This document shows, in pieces, positions 45,401-58,100 of a stretch of 64,000 bases of DNA. A program made the position numbers and the translations under genes. The notes under the pieces were generated by a model. It did not search any database, was not told where the DNA came from, and was given only the letters and a program-made list of their open reading frames with translations. Where the stretch lies: contig CH002566.1 of NCBI GenBank assembly GCA_000149265.1, forward strand, positions 621,122 to 685,121, written 5' to 3'. The DNA is from Ciona savignyi. Its lineage: Eukaryota; Chordata; Ascidiacea; Phlebobranchia; Cionidae. Numbering within the stretch: position 1 is the first letter of the stretch; every line of letters starts with the position of its first letter.

Positions 45401-46907
45401 AGTTTCTTGCTAAGACTTTTTAGTTTAACTTATATAGTTGCATTGCATTTAAACAAAAATCCAAGGAAAACATGGACACATTTGAAGCACAAGTAAAACG
45501 ACTATAATTTATGTGCGTGGTCGTGCATCGAAGTGTTAGCTATATTAACAACAGCTGGTAGATAGTCTGTTGGGTCAGGGGACAAGTTTAATTGGGTATG
45601 ATATTGCAACCCCGTGAATTAATTGGTTCGTTAAAACTATAGCCATGTTATTAACATATAGAGTATGTGGAACTTGCCACATTTCTTTTATTCTACCGTC
45701 GCTACAAGTACACTGCAATTGCTTTACCACCATGTACGAGATAACTTAAGAATTACCCGTGTTATAACGCCATTTCTATTCCGTTCAAGAAGGATGTATA
45801 AGTAGGCCTATCCTATCCAATGTCAGTCAGACGCCATTATTGTATGACAACCACTATACGGGAACCGTAATATATAAACAACACAGACTATTAAAAATCT
45901 ACTTGGAAGTGTGATCGATGTTTCAAGCGAGCCTTCGCCACCAATGGACCATGATACACCTCGATATTCTTTTAGAATTTCTGTAATTTCTGTCGCCTCA
46001 GCTCCGTTGCCAGCCTAGAAAGTATAACAATCATTAAACTTATTTGTACATACGTAAAACACAAACATGTCCCAGTATCTATGAAGTACACTGTGGTCGC
46101 AAATTATTTGTCATGTAAGGTGTGTCTTTGAGTTAGACATTTATCGGAACTTGCTGAAACCGATGCGTTTAATGGAAACAGATACAGTACTATAGACATA
46201 TCTCCAATACATTAAGCACTATATTTACGGTAACCCTGCGGTGGACACGGCACATATTGACAATTTGCTCGTGTGGAAGCACTTGCATTTTTTAATATTT
46301 AATATAATGGTCATAAAATGTCTGAATTTATACACATATTCGTAAAACTTACAGTTATTGAGTCACCCATGGCGCCGACAACGTCAATGTCTTGAGGTCT
46401 TAGTTCGTGAACTGCAGAATAATTTTCCTTAAACGACAGATTTTAACAAATAGTCGTCATAAACTGCCTATTTTACACCTGGCACACAAATGTTAATACC
46501 AGAGTAGAAAACATCTAACACTCTTTGGCATGTTGTAAATTATTCTGCCACACTGAATCGTTTTAATCTAAACATTCCTTCAAAATAACCTTTTCAATAC
46601 CTGAAGTTGGTTTTGGTTCACATTCCAGCTTGACGTTAAAATCGCTGATACCGGTTGACCTGCTGGACCCTCTTACTTCCCCTTCCAAAATTATTTTATC
46701 CAACTGCTTCATTTTGTTGATCCAGTTCAATTCGTCATCTAAAAACATCAACTCGTTTTACGACTATATCATGTCTTATCAAAAAAAAAATAAACTGAAC
46801 AAGTATTTAAAAAGTGTAATATTAATGGACCTACCATAACTTGCCCTCACAAACGCCACAAATAGAAAAATGTACAATACATTGGTGATTTGTACTGATT
46901 TTAACAT
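42464..46907 (-). pseudogene. plb1-like: PLB1-like lipase copy 1, damaged in two exons
   Basis: Tandem paralogue of the two intact PLB genes. Exons in transcript order: 46835-46907 (signal peptide), 46601-46738, 46353-46411 (block I, GAMGDSIT), 45903-46014, 45250-45355, 45130-45181, 44583-44734, 43940-44119, 43609-43713, 43215-43310 (block [13 protein letters not shown]), 42786-42848, 42464-42720 (membrane anchor). Splice sites are all conserved. The exon at 44583-44734 is 152 nt where the other copies have 144; the net +8 destroys the FIGGNDLC block III and shifts the frame. The last exon has indels near 42650-42690 that throw the anchor out of frame relative to its start. Two independent lesions favour a pseudogene, although sequence error cannot be ruled out. 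Confidence 0.82.
42930..43195 (-). mobile_element. Diverged tRNA-derived SINE in PLB copy 1
   Basis: Recognised by the inverted CTGAAAGGCGACGC head, ATTGCAGTGTGT and TCGTAAATGGGAAACGCAAGG. It lies in an intron. Confidence 0.75.
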
Positions 46908-47389
46908 GCTCAACTTTTAATTGACTTTGTTCTAGCGAATTTGCTTTCCGTTATCAATGCATGGAAGAGGTAAATGGCTATAATTGACGTTGCTAGTTAG
47001 CCATTACATTTTGCTTTGTATTTGCGAACAAATAAATCTTGGACATTTTTCTGGTGAAATTTTCGCACGAAGGTAACACACAACAAACATGCCAAACAGG
47101 ATTCAAAAGAATTTTTTTGCTTGATTACTACCATAAAAGTCTTGAGTGCGCTGCTTTAGGAATTTACTTGGCAAGGAAACGGTCTCAGGACTTCAGTGCT
47201 GTATACTATGCTTGTCCTTATTTTTATTGATGTAATAATTTACTTACAAACATTATTTATATTAACATATCTTAACATATATAACCGTGTAAAGCAATCA
47301 TGATTACTGTATTTGGGTTTTCTAACCCGAAAACTAAAAAGTCGCTGCTTGATCTTAACAGATAACAAACACAAACCTATATATTAGTC

Positions 47390-47655
47390 TAGTGGTTTAT
47401 TGCGTCGCCTTTCAGCCGAAGTGTTACGAAACCGGTCGCTAGCTAGTCGGTTGTGTGGGCAGGGCATTTACTGGACATTCCCTGAACCCAGCGGATTAAT
47501 GGGTTCTACTAAATTGAAGGAACATGTGAACAATACACAACACACTGCGATAGCTCCGGTAACCCGACGGTGGGTCGGGGTGGTCCAACGATTGCCGTGT
47601 GTTAACCCCCTTGGTTTTCCCATTCACGTGGATAAACATAAATACCCGATTCTAA
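47390..47655 (+). mobile_element. tRNA-derived SINE between PLB copies
   Basis: Good copy with GTCGCCTTTCAGCCGAAG, CTGAACCCAGCGGATTAATG and GTAACCCGACGGTGGG, and a tail reading GGATAAACATAAATACC. Confidence 0.88.
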
Positions 47656-47851
47656 ACTTTGCATTAAACAGATTTTGCGACTGTTTTTTTCTATGGTCAG
47701 AAAAAAAACAAGCGTATCTATAGTGACTATAAGTAAGCCGACGGAATCGTTTTACCTCAATCACATATACTTCACTGAATGTTGCCCTGTTAGTCAACGT
47801 ACAAGTAATTAAGTGTGTTGCTGTACGTGATTTCCACCAAACTTGGTACGA

Positions 47852-48039
47852 NNNNNNNNNNNNNNNNNNNNNNNNNNNNNNNNNNNNNNNNNNNNNNNNN
47901 NNNNNNNNNNNNNNNNNNNNNNNNNNNNNNNNNNNNNNNNNNNNNNNNNNNNNNNNNNNNNNNNNNNNNNNNNNNNNNNNNNNNNNNNNNNNNNNNNNNN
48001 NNNNNNNNNNNNNNNNNNNNNNNNNNNNNNNNNNNNNNN
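47852..48039. other. Assembly gap, 188 N
   Basis: Located between PLB copies 1 and 2. The size is not a standard placeholder, so it may be an estimate from read pairs. Confidence 0.98.
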
Positions 48040-48600
48040 GTTTTCGGCTTTAACTACCGCACATTTTGTTCAGCGTTTTGTTAAACTTGTCAATTAAGTA
48101 CAAAGTGGGTAATTTGCTGAGAAACGGATATGTACAAAATGCGAATGTGTCAAAGCCCATTGACTTACCTGAAGTCTGTTATCTTAAATAATCCTAAACT
48201 TATAAGTGGTTATTCAATAACTCTCCTTTCTTTAGGCGATTTTGCATTACTATAGAAGAAATATACGTTACAACGCCTGATCGCTGATTGTGCTTTTGTG
48301 GCAATTGCTTTATTGTTGTGTATTATTCTCATCCAACTATACAACGGTCAAACCTTAATATCTTCACAATAACGTATACAAAAACATTAAATGTATAAAT
48401 ACATTTTTGTATCTATATATCTCCTTTCGGTTGTACGTCAGTATTGGAAGTAAAAAGTTGCTGCAGTAAAAAAACACTTTATAAATAGACCAATCACAAC
48501 TCAGTTTTGGGTTATATAGATTATAGTAATATAGAAAGTGAAATTTAAAAGTTAAAATTCATAATCAAAATGTAAAAAATAAAATTGCTACTGAGTCCAA

Positions 48601-51600
48601 TTACAAAGCAACGTCGTTTTTAATAACTTCTGACATTTTCTTTGATGTTTTTTTCTTTTTCACAATGCAAACGATAGCGAGCATCTGTAACACAAGTGCA
48701 CACCCAACCACTGCCAGTACAGCTATACCCCAGTCGGGCACAGCTTGTGAGCATGTATTATCACACGTCACTATTTCCACTGGTGGGACATGTTTTGTCG
48801 TTTCTGGTCCTGGAATAAACGCTGGTGTTGTAATCTCATCTCCGGAACTTTCCAGCATGCTATTCTTGCGTGTAAATATGTACGGATTTTCCTGATGAAA
48901 ATAAATTAATCAGCCCTTTACCTAAGTTCGATATTGAAAGGTATACATTGGCGTTTGAAATACGTAAGTGACATTACCTTGGTTGGGCATTTTAAATCCG
49001 TAATGCCCCACTGTGTGGTCTTCGAACCTACTGGTTCCAACTGAAATCAAATTCGTATGTAAATTAATATTTTAGGTTGGTTTTGTTCCGATAATTTTTT
49101 TGTCTTACCAGGCTACTAGTTAAACCACTTAGACATATAGTCGAACTAATAAATATATTTCTTTAAAGAAAGCCAAATTACATACAACATTTTTAATGAC
49201 ATATATTCATGTACACAGTGCATACCATATTGTTCCATAAGTTAATCGCCCCCATTGCGTGGCCTTTTGTGCTAAAATGAAAGCAGTCTGGTGCAAAAAA
49301 TGTGGAGTCCACCTGTCCATCCTGAAAAATAGAATTTTTTAAGTTGTCAAATACTTTCTTGCAGTCGAAATCGGTATAAAATGGTTGCCAGATACTTTTT
49401 TTGCAACCTAAATCTGTATCAAATGGTTGCCAAATACTTTATTGCAATCGAAATCTGTATTACCTCTGTATATGGCAGAACGGTGTCTTTTAAGAATGGT
49501 TGAACAACGACGGTGAAGTCGTCTCTCTTGTCGTACTTTCCACTGTCCACCAACTCTTCCGTCAATCTCTGCATACATCTCGGTCAGCTACCAAGAAGTT
49601 TTTTTAATCGCAGCTTATATATTTAGTTTTGTATTTCCCAAAACACAGCATGGAGACAGAGAAAGTGTTTATAAAAAGACATTTTTAAAACACTTAATTA
49701 GACAAATAATTGATGGAAAAAGTGTCTGTCTAAAAACTTCTGAAATTAAACGATTTATAGGATTTTCAGTAAAATTGAATATGCTAGTATTTCCACGTTT
49801 TATCCACAATGAATGGACAACGCATTGTCTGCGTTTTCGCTTGGACCATCGTCAGATTACCCCGTTACCGGAGCCATTGCATTGTGTTTTGCATATACAG
49901 AAGATCCTTAATGTGTTAGTTTAAACCAGTAGTTTTTGTCGATGCTATATTCCCAACATACCCTAAATGCTCGTAACATACTAATTAAAAAATATTTATT
50001 AAGTATGCATCAGGTAGTTGCTGACTCTTAATTGTAACGTGTGTGATTCAGCAAACCTGGTATTCTTTGTTGTATTCTTTTATTTGGTCCATTACAGTGC
50101 TATTAGCTGTGACTACGTAGTTGCAAAATGTTGCTTGTGCGGCACGACAAGCTGCCGTTGAGCCTAACCCGAGCCCAATCTCTGGTAGCAAATAGATTTC
50201 CAATATATTTATAATGTTTACAAGGGTTCTTGGCAGCTGAAAAACACAATGAATTATAAGCTTAACGGCTGTGTAAGGAAATACTTGACGTGGTAGATTT
50301 GCCCCACTTGCAAAAATAAGTATATTTCAGTATATTTCTATTATATTCACGGTGTTTACAATGTTTCTTGGGAGCTGAAAAACAAAATTTTAATCACAAC
50401 GTTTCTGGTGACAGTCGAATACGTGGTTCGGCCAACGCTTTAGTGAAATAGTGCTTCAATTTTAATCCTAAAGACATGCTAACTAAATAGTGGGTTGTGT
50501 TCTTGGGAAAGGCATTTACGGGACATCGCATATAAACCTAGTAGTTTATTGGGTTTTACTAAAATTAAAAAAACGACCTAATCATATATTATACACTGCA
50601 ATAGCTCCTTTACCTCAACAATGGGCCAAATGTGATATAACTATGACCTGTGTAATAACGCCCTAATGTCACCCCATTAAAGTATATAAACGATTTAATT
50701 AGTATCGTGTTTTAGTTTCGAACCCATAATGGGTTCGGCACAAGGACCTATTTTGTATAGAAGTTGGTGTATATCGATAGCGCTAACCATTTGGCCGTAC
50801 CGATTTTGTTTATTCACTAACCTCCGCGTGTAATATATCAAGACCTTCCTCCAATGTTTTAATGTAGTTCATAGGCAGAGCGTCTGTAGACCTTCCAAGT
50901 GCACATAAATCGTTCCCTCCGATAAACAGAGACACCACCTTCCAATCATTTTCGTAATTCGTTCTCTGTTAACATTTACAACGTATTAAATTGCGTAAAC
51001 AGTGTGGTAAGCGACATTTACAAGTTGTTCGAGCATTGATAGAAAATGCTAAGAAGACAACCCAAGAATTAACAAGAAAGCCCCTTTACGTTCCTATACA
51101 TAGCCTACACAGCAACCAACTTTAATTAAGTAGAGAATTGAGAGAACTGAATTTTATTGCCTTTTTTTGACACGAACTAATCGACAAAATTTAACCTAAT
51201 TTTTATAATCTGGCAAAACAATATCTTTTATAATATCAAAGAGTAAAATTTTAAAAAAGTATCATTGTATAAACAAACGAATTATCTTTATCATATTCCA
51301 AAATCATCATACTTTATCAGTGAAATTATTATCACGCTACCCATTAAGCTAATGTTTACCGTGTCGTTCTTCATTCGGCTAATCAATTCTCTTGCTTGAT
51401 CAGGAATGTTTCTACAACAAATATTTCATTGTTCGGTCGTAAAACGGGTAAACAAAGATTAAATATTTTTAATAATTACCTGGACCTGGATCCTGCAATC
51501 GCAACGTTAAACCAGAGATCCCGGGTGGGGACTTCGCTGCCAATAGAATATCCCTTCAGTTGAGGATTGAACTTTCGCAAAATATCTGCACAAAGTGTTT

Positions 51601-54481
51601 TTTGTTGGTGACAAAATTGTCAATTTTAACGCCCTTTTCTGTAATTCGTATTGTAATCTGCGACTGAAGTTTTTATATTAAACACGATGCCATTTCAACT
51701 CATTTTATAATTTTTAAAACCATTTTAAAAACCATGGCCACTAAGACAGTTTTTAGAGAATTCGTTAGCTATTTTGCGCCATAACTATTCCAAACAGGAT
51801 TTAATTTTTATGTACCGGGCTAAGTTTCGAACCCGCAAGACATAAAAGCTTTTATTCAATAGAAATCGGTCGCTCCAACGAATTGACCACACAATTATCC
51901 CAAACAGGATGTCATTAGTTACTTTGGTGACATGTACAGGCCAAACAAATATTTGATACTTTGTACGACCCGGGGTTATCTAACCGCTCTTGTGATATAA
52001 TACACATGGTCTGATTTGTTGTGTTTTCTAAGCAAAAAATAAAGGGTCCTTGAATTACTAAATTTGTTGGCCGTGTTGGGCAAAAATATATTTTTGTGGC
52101 CAATATAATAGCAGAGGGCAGTGGAAACATTGGCAAATTGAACTTTTTCGAAACTGTATTCGTAAAACTCCATTGACATACGATTCAAATAAAGTAAAAG
52201 GTTTGGAAACTGGTTGCTATAACTAGTTGGTTGTGTCCTTGGGCAAGGCACTTAACGGACATTAGCACAGCCCGAGCCATCCGACTTTGAGATACGCCCG
52301 ATGACTTAAACGGTAGGGCAATAAAATGTCTTTACCAAACTATTGTTAGTTATTTACTTGGAAGTGTGATGGATGTTTCCAAAGACTCCTCTCCGCCTAT
52401 GGTCCACGATACACCTCGATATTCTCTTATGATTCCGGGCACTGTCGTCGCCTCTGCACCATTACCAGCCTAAAATACATTATGTTGAGCTCGAGTTGTA
52501 CGAGCGTGTGGCCGAATGGTAAAAGCGACCGATACATACGGACTTCCAAATAAAAACGATCTTAGTGACGAAACCTTAGTGGGTTCGAAACTGAGCTAGA
52601 AAAATATGTTGAACTCGAACTTTATATATACCGTTGTTTATACATGTAAAAACGGCTGCAAACCTATTACATTGACAAAACTATGGTTACCATGACGTCT
52701 AACGATCAGGTTATATCGCACACAGTGTACATAAGTTATACTCTAATTTGTGTAAATTCACGGAACATCTGGCAAAATTCATCGTAAGCGCATTGTAGCA
52801 TTGGGCCATGTTTTTAGAGAAATATATTTTTACTTACCGGCTCATATCAGTCAATTGCATTCAAAGCGCAATATATATATATATATATATACACACGTAA
52901 ATTTGTAACTACATGTGTTAGGTTTCGTATTCTTTTTTACCTTTCAAAACATCCGTCGTCTCGTGACTAAGGTTTTTTAAAATTTCCCATATGAATTGGT
53001 CGCGCAAACCTTTCGGTCACACATGCTGTATATATGAATGAGTCACTCTGACCATTCGGCTACACAACTATTTCCTTGCTTTCATCTTGTGGGTACACAT
53101 GCACTTAGGTTATGCATACATGCGCTACCACTGTTCACCCTCTTTGTATATATACTTGCATGTATGCTAACATTTGCTAAGTGATTAGTTCAACTTACGG
53201 TAATAGAGTCGCCCATGGCGCCAACAACGTCGATGTCCTGAGGTCTCAGTTCATGAACTGCAAATAGAATGTTGTGGAGTATGACATAATCGTATTAAGG
53301 CTACCAACACATAACTAGTGTTAATATTAATTTGTAAAGCCCGAGGTAAATTCAGATGCATTTCTGAGTCCAATTGTTAAGCATGACACATATCGTAATA
53401 AAGTTACCAACATATAACTAGTGTTAATATTGATTTGTAATGCCCGAGGTAAATTTAGATGCATTTCTGGGTCCAATTGATAAGTATGACATAATCGTAT
53501 TAAATTACCCAAGAAATATCTAGTTTGATTGGTAGAAATAGGTAAAGTCTGAATCCAATTTTTGTAAAAAGAAAACAGCTTCGCTATAAAGTAACCCGAC
53601 TTCCCTTATTCAAATAGATGTGAAAGATAAAATTGAATTTAGACACGTATAAAGTTGTGTCGTTGAACAACAAGGCAATTGGTGGACACTTCATAACCAA
53701 GTGAAATTATGGATTTTTCCGAATTGAAAAAAAAAACGTCTTAACCATAAACAGCAGAGTACATTAGCTCCGATAACCTGACGGTGGGTACGAAGTAATC
53801 TAACGATTGCTCGTGTGTTAACCATCTTGTTTTCCAGTTCACGGGGATAAACATGAGTATCCTATCAATGGTTAAATATTGTGGGAATCCTTCAAATGTT
53901 AAAACGAGGGCAGCATTTATACCTGAAGTTGGTTTTGGTTCACATTCCAACTTGACATTAAAATCACTGATACCGGTTGACCTGCTGGACCCTCTTATGT
54001 CTTTTTCCGAAATTATTTTATCCAACTGCTCCATTTTGTTAATCCAATCCAATTCGTCATCTAAAATAAAAGAAAGTATGTCCTTTATTTTGTATATATT
54101 TAAAAAGTTACACACTTTATTAAGAATTCTTTAAGGGCACTAACTTTATTAAGTATTCCCGATACGGTTTTAAGTTTATTAAATATTCGTAAGCTACGCA
54201 CTTTATTAAGCATTCTTATAGGGTACGCAGTTTATTTAGTATTCTTAAAATGTGCGCAATTTATTAAGTTTTGTTATATGGTAAAAACTATATTAAAGTA
54301 TTAATAAATACTTGAAAATTCCTATATGGTACTTAGCGTATATACATTTTCATTGTGATAACCGTTAAAAAATCTAGTGTTATCAACACGAATTGCAACA
54401 CTTACCGTAGCTAGCTGTCGACAACTTCACACATGCTATAGCGATAAACAATGTATAGATGCCTATTAACGGTAGATTCAT
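48601..54481 (-). CDS. plb1-like: Phospholipase B1-like GDSL lipase, copy 2 (intact)
   Basis: PLB1-type enzymes hydrolyse acyl chains of phospholipids and retinyl esters at the outer cell surface. Twelve exons in transcript order: 54406-54481, 53923-54060, 53199-53257, 52358-52469, 51480-51585, 51360-51411, 50822-50965, 50057-50236, 49464-49568, 49226-49321, 48978-49040, 48601-48891. They give 473 residues with every phase consistent. An N-terminal signal peptide ([16 protein letters not shown]) leads to SGNH blocks: GAMGDSIT (nucleophile Ser), [17 protein letters not shown], and [12 protein letters not shown] (Asp/His). A Pro/Thr stalk follows, with a [16 protein letters not shown] pre-anchor, one transmembrane helix and a Lys-rich cytoplasmic tail. 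Vertebrate PLB1 carries four lipase repeats; this gene encodes one. ATG 54479-54481, TAA 48601-48603. Confidence 0.93.
50326..50374 (-). pseudogene. Partial duplicate of PLB copy 2 exon 8
   Basis: Just upstream (transcript sense) of the real exon at 50057-50236, a tttttcag acceptor precedes a segment reading [15 protein letters not shown] and then a stop. The true exon reads [17 protein letters not shown]. It is therefore a decayed local exon duplication of about 50 bp with its own acceptor. Inclusion would truncate the protein. Confidence 0.8.
52500..52605 (+). mobile_element. Short tRNA-like element in PLB copy 2
   Basis: GTGTGGCCGAATGGTAAAAG and then AGTGGGTTCGAAACTGAGC. Inverted relatives lie at about 50710-50805 and 51815-51900, and decayed + copies at about 56685-56780 and 60445-60545. 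Confidence 0.78.
52868..52898. repeat. AT/AC microsatellite
   Basis: A run of about ten AT dinucleotides passing into ACAC, in an intron of PLB copy 2. Confidence 0.95.
53300..53508. repeat. Tandem duplication of an intronic segment, about 100-bp unit
   Basis: Two adjacent copies share TAACTAGTGTTAATATT, a CCCGAGGTAAATT segment and GATGCATTTCTG, with about 10 percent differences. They lie in the PLB copy 2 intron between 53257 and 53923. Confidence 0.85.
53755..53862 (+). mobile_element. SINE 3' fragment in PLB copy 2
   Basis: 3' half only, from CTCCGATAACCTGACGGTGG to the ATGAGTATCCTATC tail. It ends about 60 bp from exon 53923-54060. Confidence 0.82.
54100..54300. repeat. Degenerate tandem repeat, about 30-40 bp, in the first PLB copy 2 intron
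   Basis: About six diverged units share a CACTTTATTAAGTATTCTTA-like core. Confidence 0.65.
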
Positions 54482-55120
54482 GCTTAAACTTTTACGTATT
54501 TTTCACAATAGAAGTGCTAAACCAAAAGTTGGGCGACGTTGTCATCAGTAAAATGCACCAGCAAGGTTTTTTTACAGAGTTCACTGTTTAATCAGTGCAA
54601 TATCGTGGCGATCGCGCGTTCGTTGTTTGTCAGAGAATTAATCATGTCATGTTCAAACAGCTCCTATAAATCTAATCGGCAACCTTCGAATGTCCCAGAA
54701 ATAGCCTTGCAGGGTCACAGTCGTTGCGTTGTAAAAATATGCACCGTAATGTTTGTGGACATTGTTGCAATGTGTGACTAACGTCGTAAAAGAGGCTAAA
54801 ACAAAGCATGTTTGTTTCTACGCAACAACACTAAAAACGTTGCCCAAAATAGATTTAATTGGTTTATTTAAGAAAAACTATTTACAAGGTTTAAATCACG
54901 GATCACTGAAAATCATTATTCTAACAAAAATTTAAATGTTTAAAATTACAAAAAAATAACAAAAATTAAAATGTGTAAAATTGTAAAAAAAATTGGAAGG
55001 TGTAAAATTTTAAACAAAATAACAAAAATTAAAATGTGTGAAATTATAAACAAAATAACAAAAATTAAAATGTGTGAAATTATAAACAAGTGTTCAAATA
55101 TCGGAAGGATGGTCACGTGG
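54482..55120. other. Spacer between PLB copies 2 and 3
   Basis: The right part (about 54945-55095) is a tandem repeat with a 34-bp unit built on AACAAAAATTAAAATGTGTG. The left part is the presumed 5' flank of copy 2. No gene is supported. Confidence 0.65.
54945..55095. repeat. 34-bp tandem repeat downstream of PLB copy 3
   Basis: The last two units (about 55019-55086) are nearly identical, and the earlier ones are diverged. The repeat ends about 25 bp from the copy 3 stop codon, so it lies in the likely 3' UTR. Confidence 0.85.
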
Positions 55121-58100
55121 TTACAAAGCGATGCCGTTAGTATGTGCTTCCTTCTTCGCATCGGGATTCCACTTTGGCGGTGCCTTTTTCTTATTCGCGA
55201 GGCAGAAGAGAGCGAAGAGTTGTAGTATTATCATGCCACCGGCCAGCGCCAATAGAGCAATACCCCAGTCGGGTACAAATTGAGAGCATGTTTCTTCGCA
55301 AACTACTGGCGGCTGTGTGACCGGCGGGGTAGTGGTGGTGGTTGTCGGTTGTACTGTTGTGCTTCCAGGCCACTGAGTGCCAACGCTATTCAGATTGGTG
55401 AAGATGTAAGGAAACTCCTGGACGTTATACAAAATCGTTACACGTTGTATCACTTGGTTAACTATACAGTAAGCTACAGTTTGTAAGAGCAAATATATAG
55501 GCTATGCCCTTTTACAGTATAGATTATCAAGGATATAAAATTAAAAAATAAATAATAAAAAACGGCGAAAATAAAGTAATTTTACACACATGTTATAGTA
55601 CAAATATATGGTATAACTTAAAAACAGGTGAGGCCTTAAAAAAACATACAAAATGTATATTAACGGAATTAAATAAAGGTCGCGGGGATTAATCTTCCCG
55701 AATTAAATAGGTCATTTTACGATACATATACCAATGCTATACAAAAAAACGGTGTTGGTGACATGCTCAGGATATCCAAACCTTGCCCGGTATTAAAAAT
55801 AAACATATTTTTACCAATGTTTCACATATTATGTTCAGATACCCAGTAAGCTGGAACTAATCACTCGATTCGTCATACCGGTACCTCTACAGGATCGCTT
55901 GGACCGCTTGGGTCGCATGATGCTCTTGAATCACTTGGAACGCTTGGATCGCTTACTATACTTCGTAATTACAAAAGACATGATATTAATGTTAGGGTTG
56001 GGGTTAAAGTTAGTTCTGGGGTTGAGATTAGTGTTTGGGACAGGGTTAAAGTGACTTTCCATGGTAATCTAAGTGATCCAAGCGCTCCAAGCGATCCAAG
56101 CGCTCCAAGCGATCCAAGTGCTCCAAGCGATCCTGTAGTATTTAGAGGCACCCGATTCATACTGTTTTAACAGTTGGAACGGGATACTAAAAGTGTTGGT
56201 CTTACCTCTGTGGGGCAAAATAGGTCGGTAATGTTCCAGACTATGGACTTCATGCCGACTGGCTCTAACTGCAAAACATATTCAATATTAGCGCGTAAAA
56301 ATCTAAAAAAATAAAGAGTTATTTTACGTATATAAAAATGTTACACATCAATGTATTGCTTACAACATTTAGACAGCTATTTTAATTTATGCCAAATTTG
56401 GTTAGATAAGATATATCATACGTTAACCTAGTGATAGGACAGAAAAAAAATGTTATCGAATGGTTAGTCGTCCGAGTACCTTTTGTCCACCATCTGGTTA
56501 CCGTTTATTATGCAGTGTGTTGCTTATATAATGGAAATGTTTAACCATTTTAGTTGCTTAACTAGTTTTACGCGATGTCTATTCAGTGCTACCTATAGTT
56601 GTACCTAAACCATTCGTTAAACGGCCAACCCTTTAACCAAGTTTTGAGTTAACCGACCAAAAAAAGTGATTGAGAACGCTGGTGTTGCCAAATAGTTAAC
56701 GCTACCGATATATACACTGAATTATATTTAAAAACGAAGTAGCAAGCCCATAATGGTTTTGAAACTTGGACTTGGAAAAAAAGTGATTGCCTTGATAATA
56801 TTTATTATTTTAACGCAATTATTTTTCACGTAAATTTAAATAAATATGCATTACAAACCGTGATATGACTTACCATGTTGTTCCATAGATTAACCGCCCC
56901 CATTGCGTGGCCTTTGCTGCTGAAATGAAAGCAGTCAGGAGCAAAGAAAGTAGCGTCCACCTGACCGTCCTGTTTAAAGATACAAACTTGATGACACAAT
57001 TGTGATTTTACGATTACACTAGATTTATAGTAGTCTAATATTACTGGATTTTATACTAGATTTACAGTAGTCTAATAAAAAATATTTAAAGTAACTTTAT
57101 AATAAAATTGAAAATCCAGTATTCGGAAAAAAAATTAGACAATGTTTTTATACCAAGCAGGATCACATTTCAGGAATAAATTACTAACACTATTTAGAGT
57201 TGTCTTGGAAATTGGAAATTGTCACTCCTTATAAGACACTCACTATATACGAAAATAGGTTGCGGTAAACGGTGTTTGTGTTTACCTCTGTGTAGGGTAG
57301 GACTGTATGTCGAAAGAACGGTTGTAGAACGACTGTAAAGTCTTCACGAGTGTCGTATCTTCCGCTTGCTATAAGGTCTTGGGTCAGTTTCTGTGTACAT
57401 GCATGTCTTCGTTGGTTATACTTAAATATATTGTCGAGAAATACTGATCCTAACCATTACGCTGGATTTTTGGTGTAGGGATAAGTCTATTATCGTCGGA
57501 TAATGGTATATTCTTGTCAAAACCCTGTGGATTAATGGATTGTGCTAAAACTTTAGGAGCGTTTCATGATGTACAACACAGTGCAATAGCTATACGATAA
57601 CCCGACAGTGGGTGCAAGGTAATCTGACTATTCAGCGTGTGTTAACCTACTTAGTTTTCCCATTCACGAGGATAAACATGAATATCCTATCCTACAAGCT
57701 GCTGTCGATGGCATAACTTTCGGGTATAACTTGAAAAGGCACATATTTATACCTGGTACTCTTTGTTCTTTAGTACTATATCCTCTTTTTCGGTTTCATT
57801 TGCTGAAACGATGTAATTGCAGAACGTCAGCTGGGCCGCTCTACACTGAGGCGTTGAACCAAACCCGTGCCCAACTTCAGGAAGAACATATATCTCCATA
57901 ATCTCGACGACGTTCACCATTGTTCTCGGTAACTGGTGATGATGCTTCATTTAATAATCGAACACAGTACCATGGATACCACTTTGTTGTATGTAATGCG
58001 GTTACACGCATACGTTCTTAATGCGGTTACATTTAATAGTAAATTGTGTTTGTCAGACGGAATAACTTGATGGTTGTAAGTGCGTCGTCTTTGGACCGAA

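Larger units (their letters stand above)
46908..48600. other. Spacer between PLB copies 1 and 2, with SINE and gap
   Basis: Contains a full-length SINE on the + strand at about 47390-47655 and a 188-N gap at 47852-48039. No other gene is visible. Confidence 0.7.
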
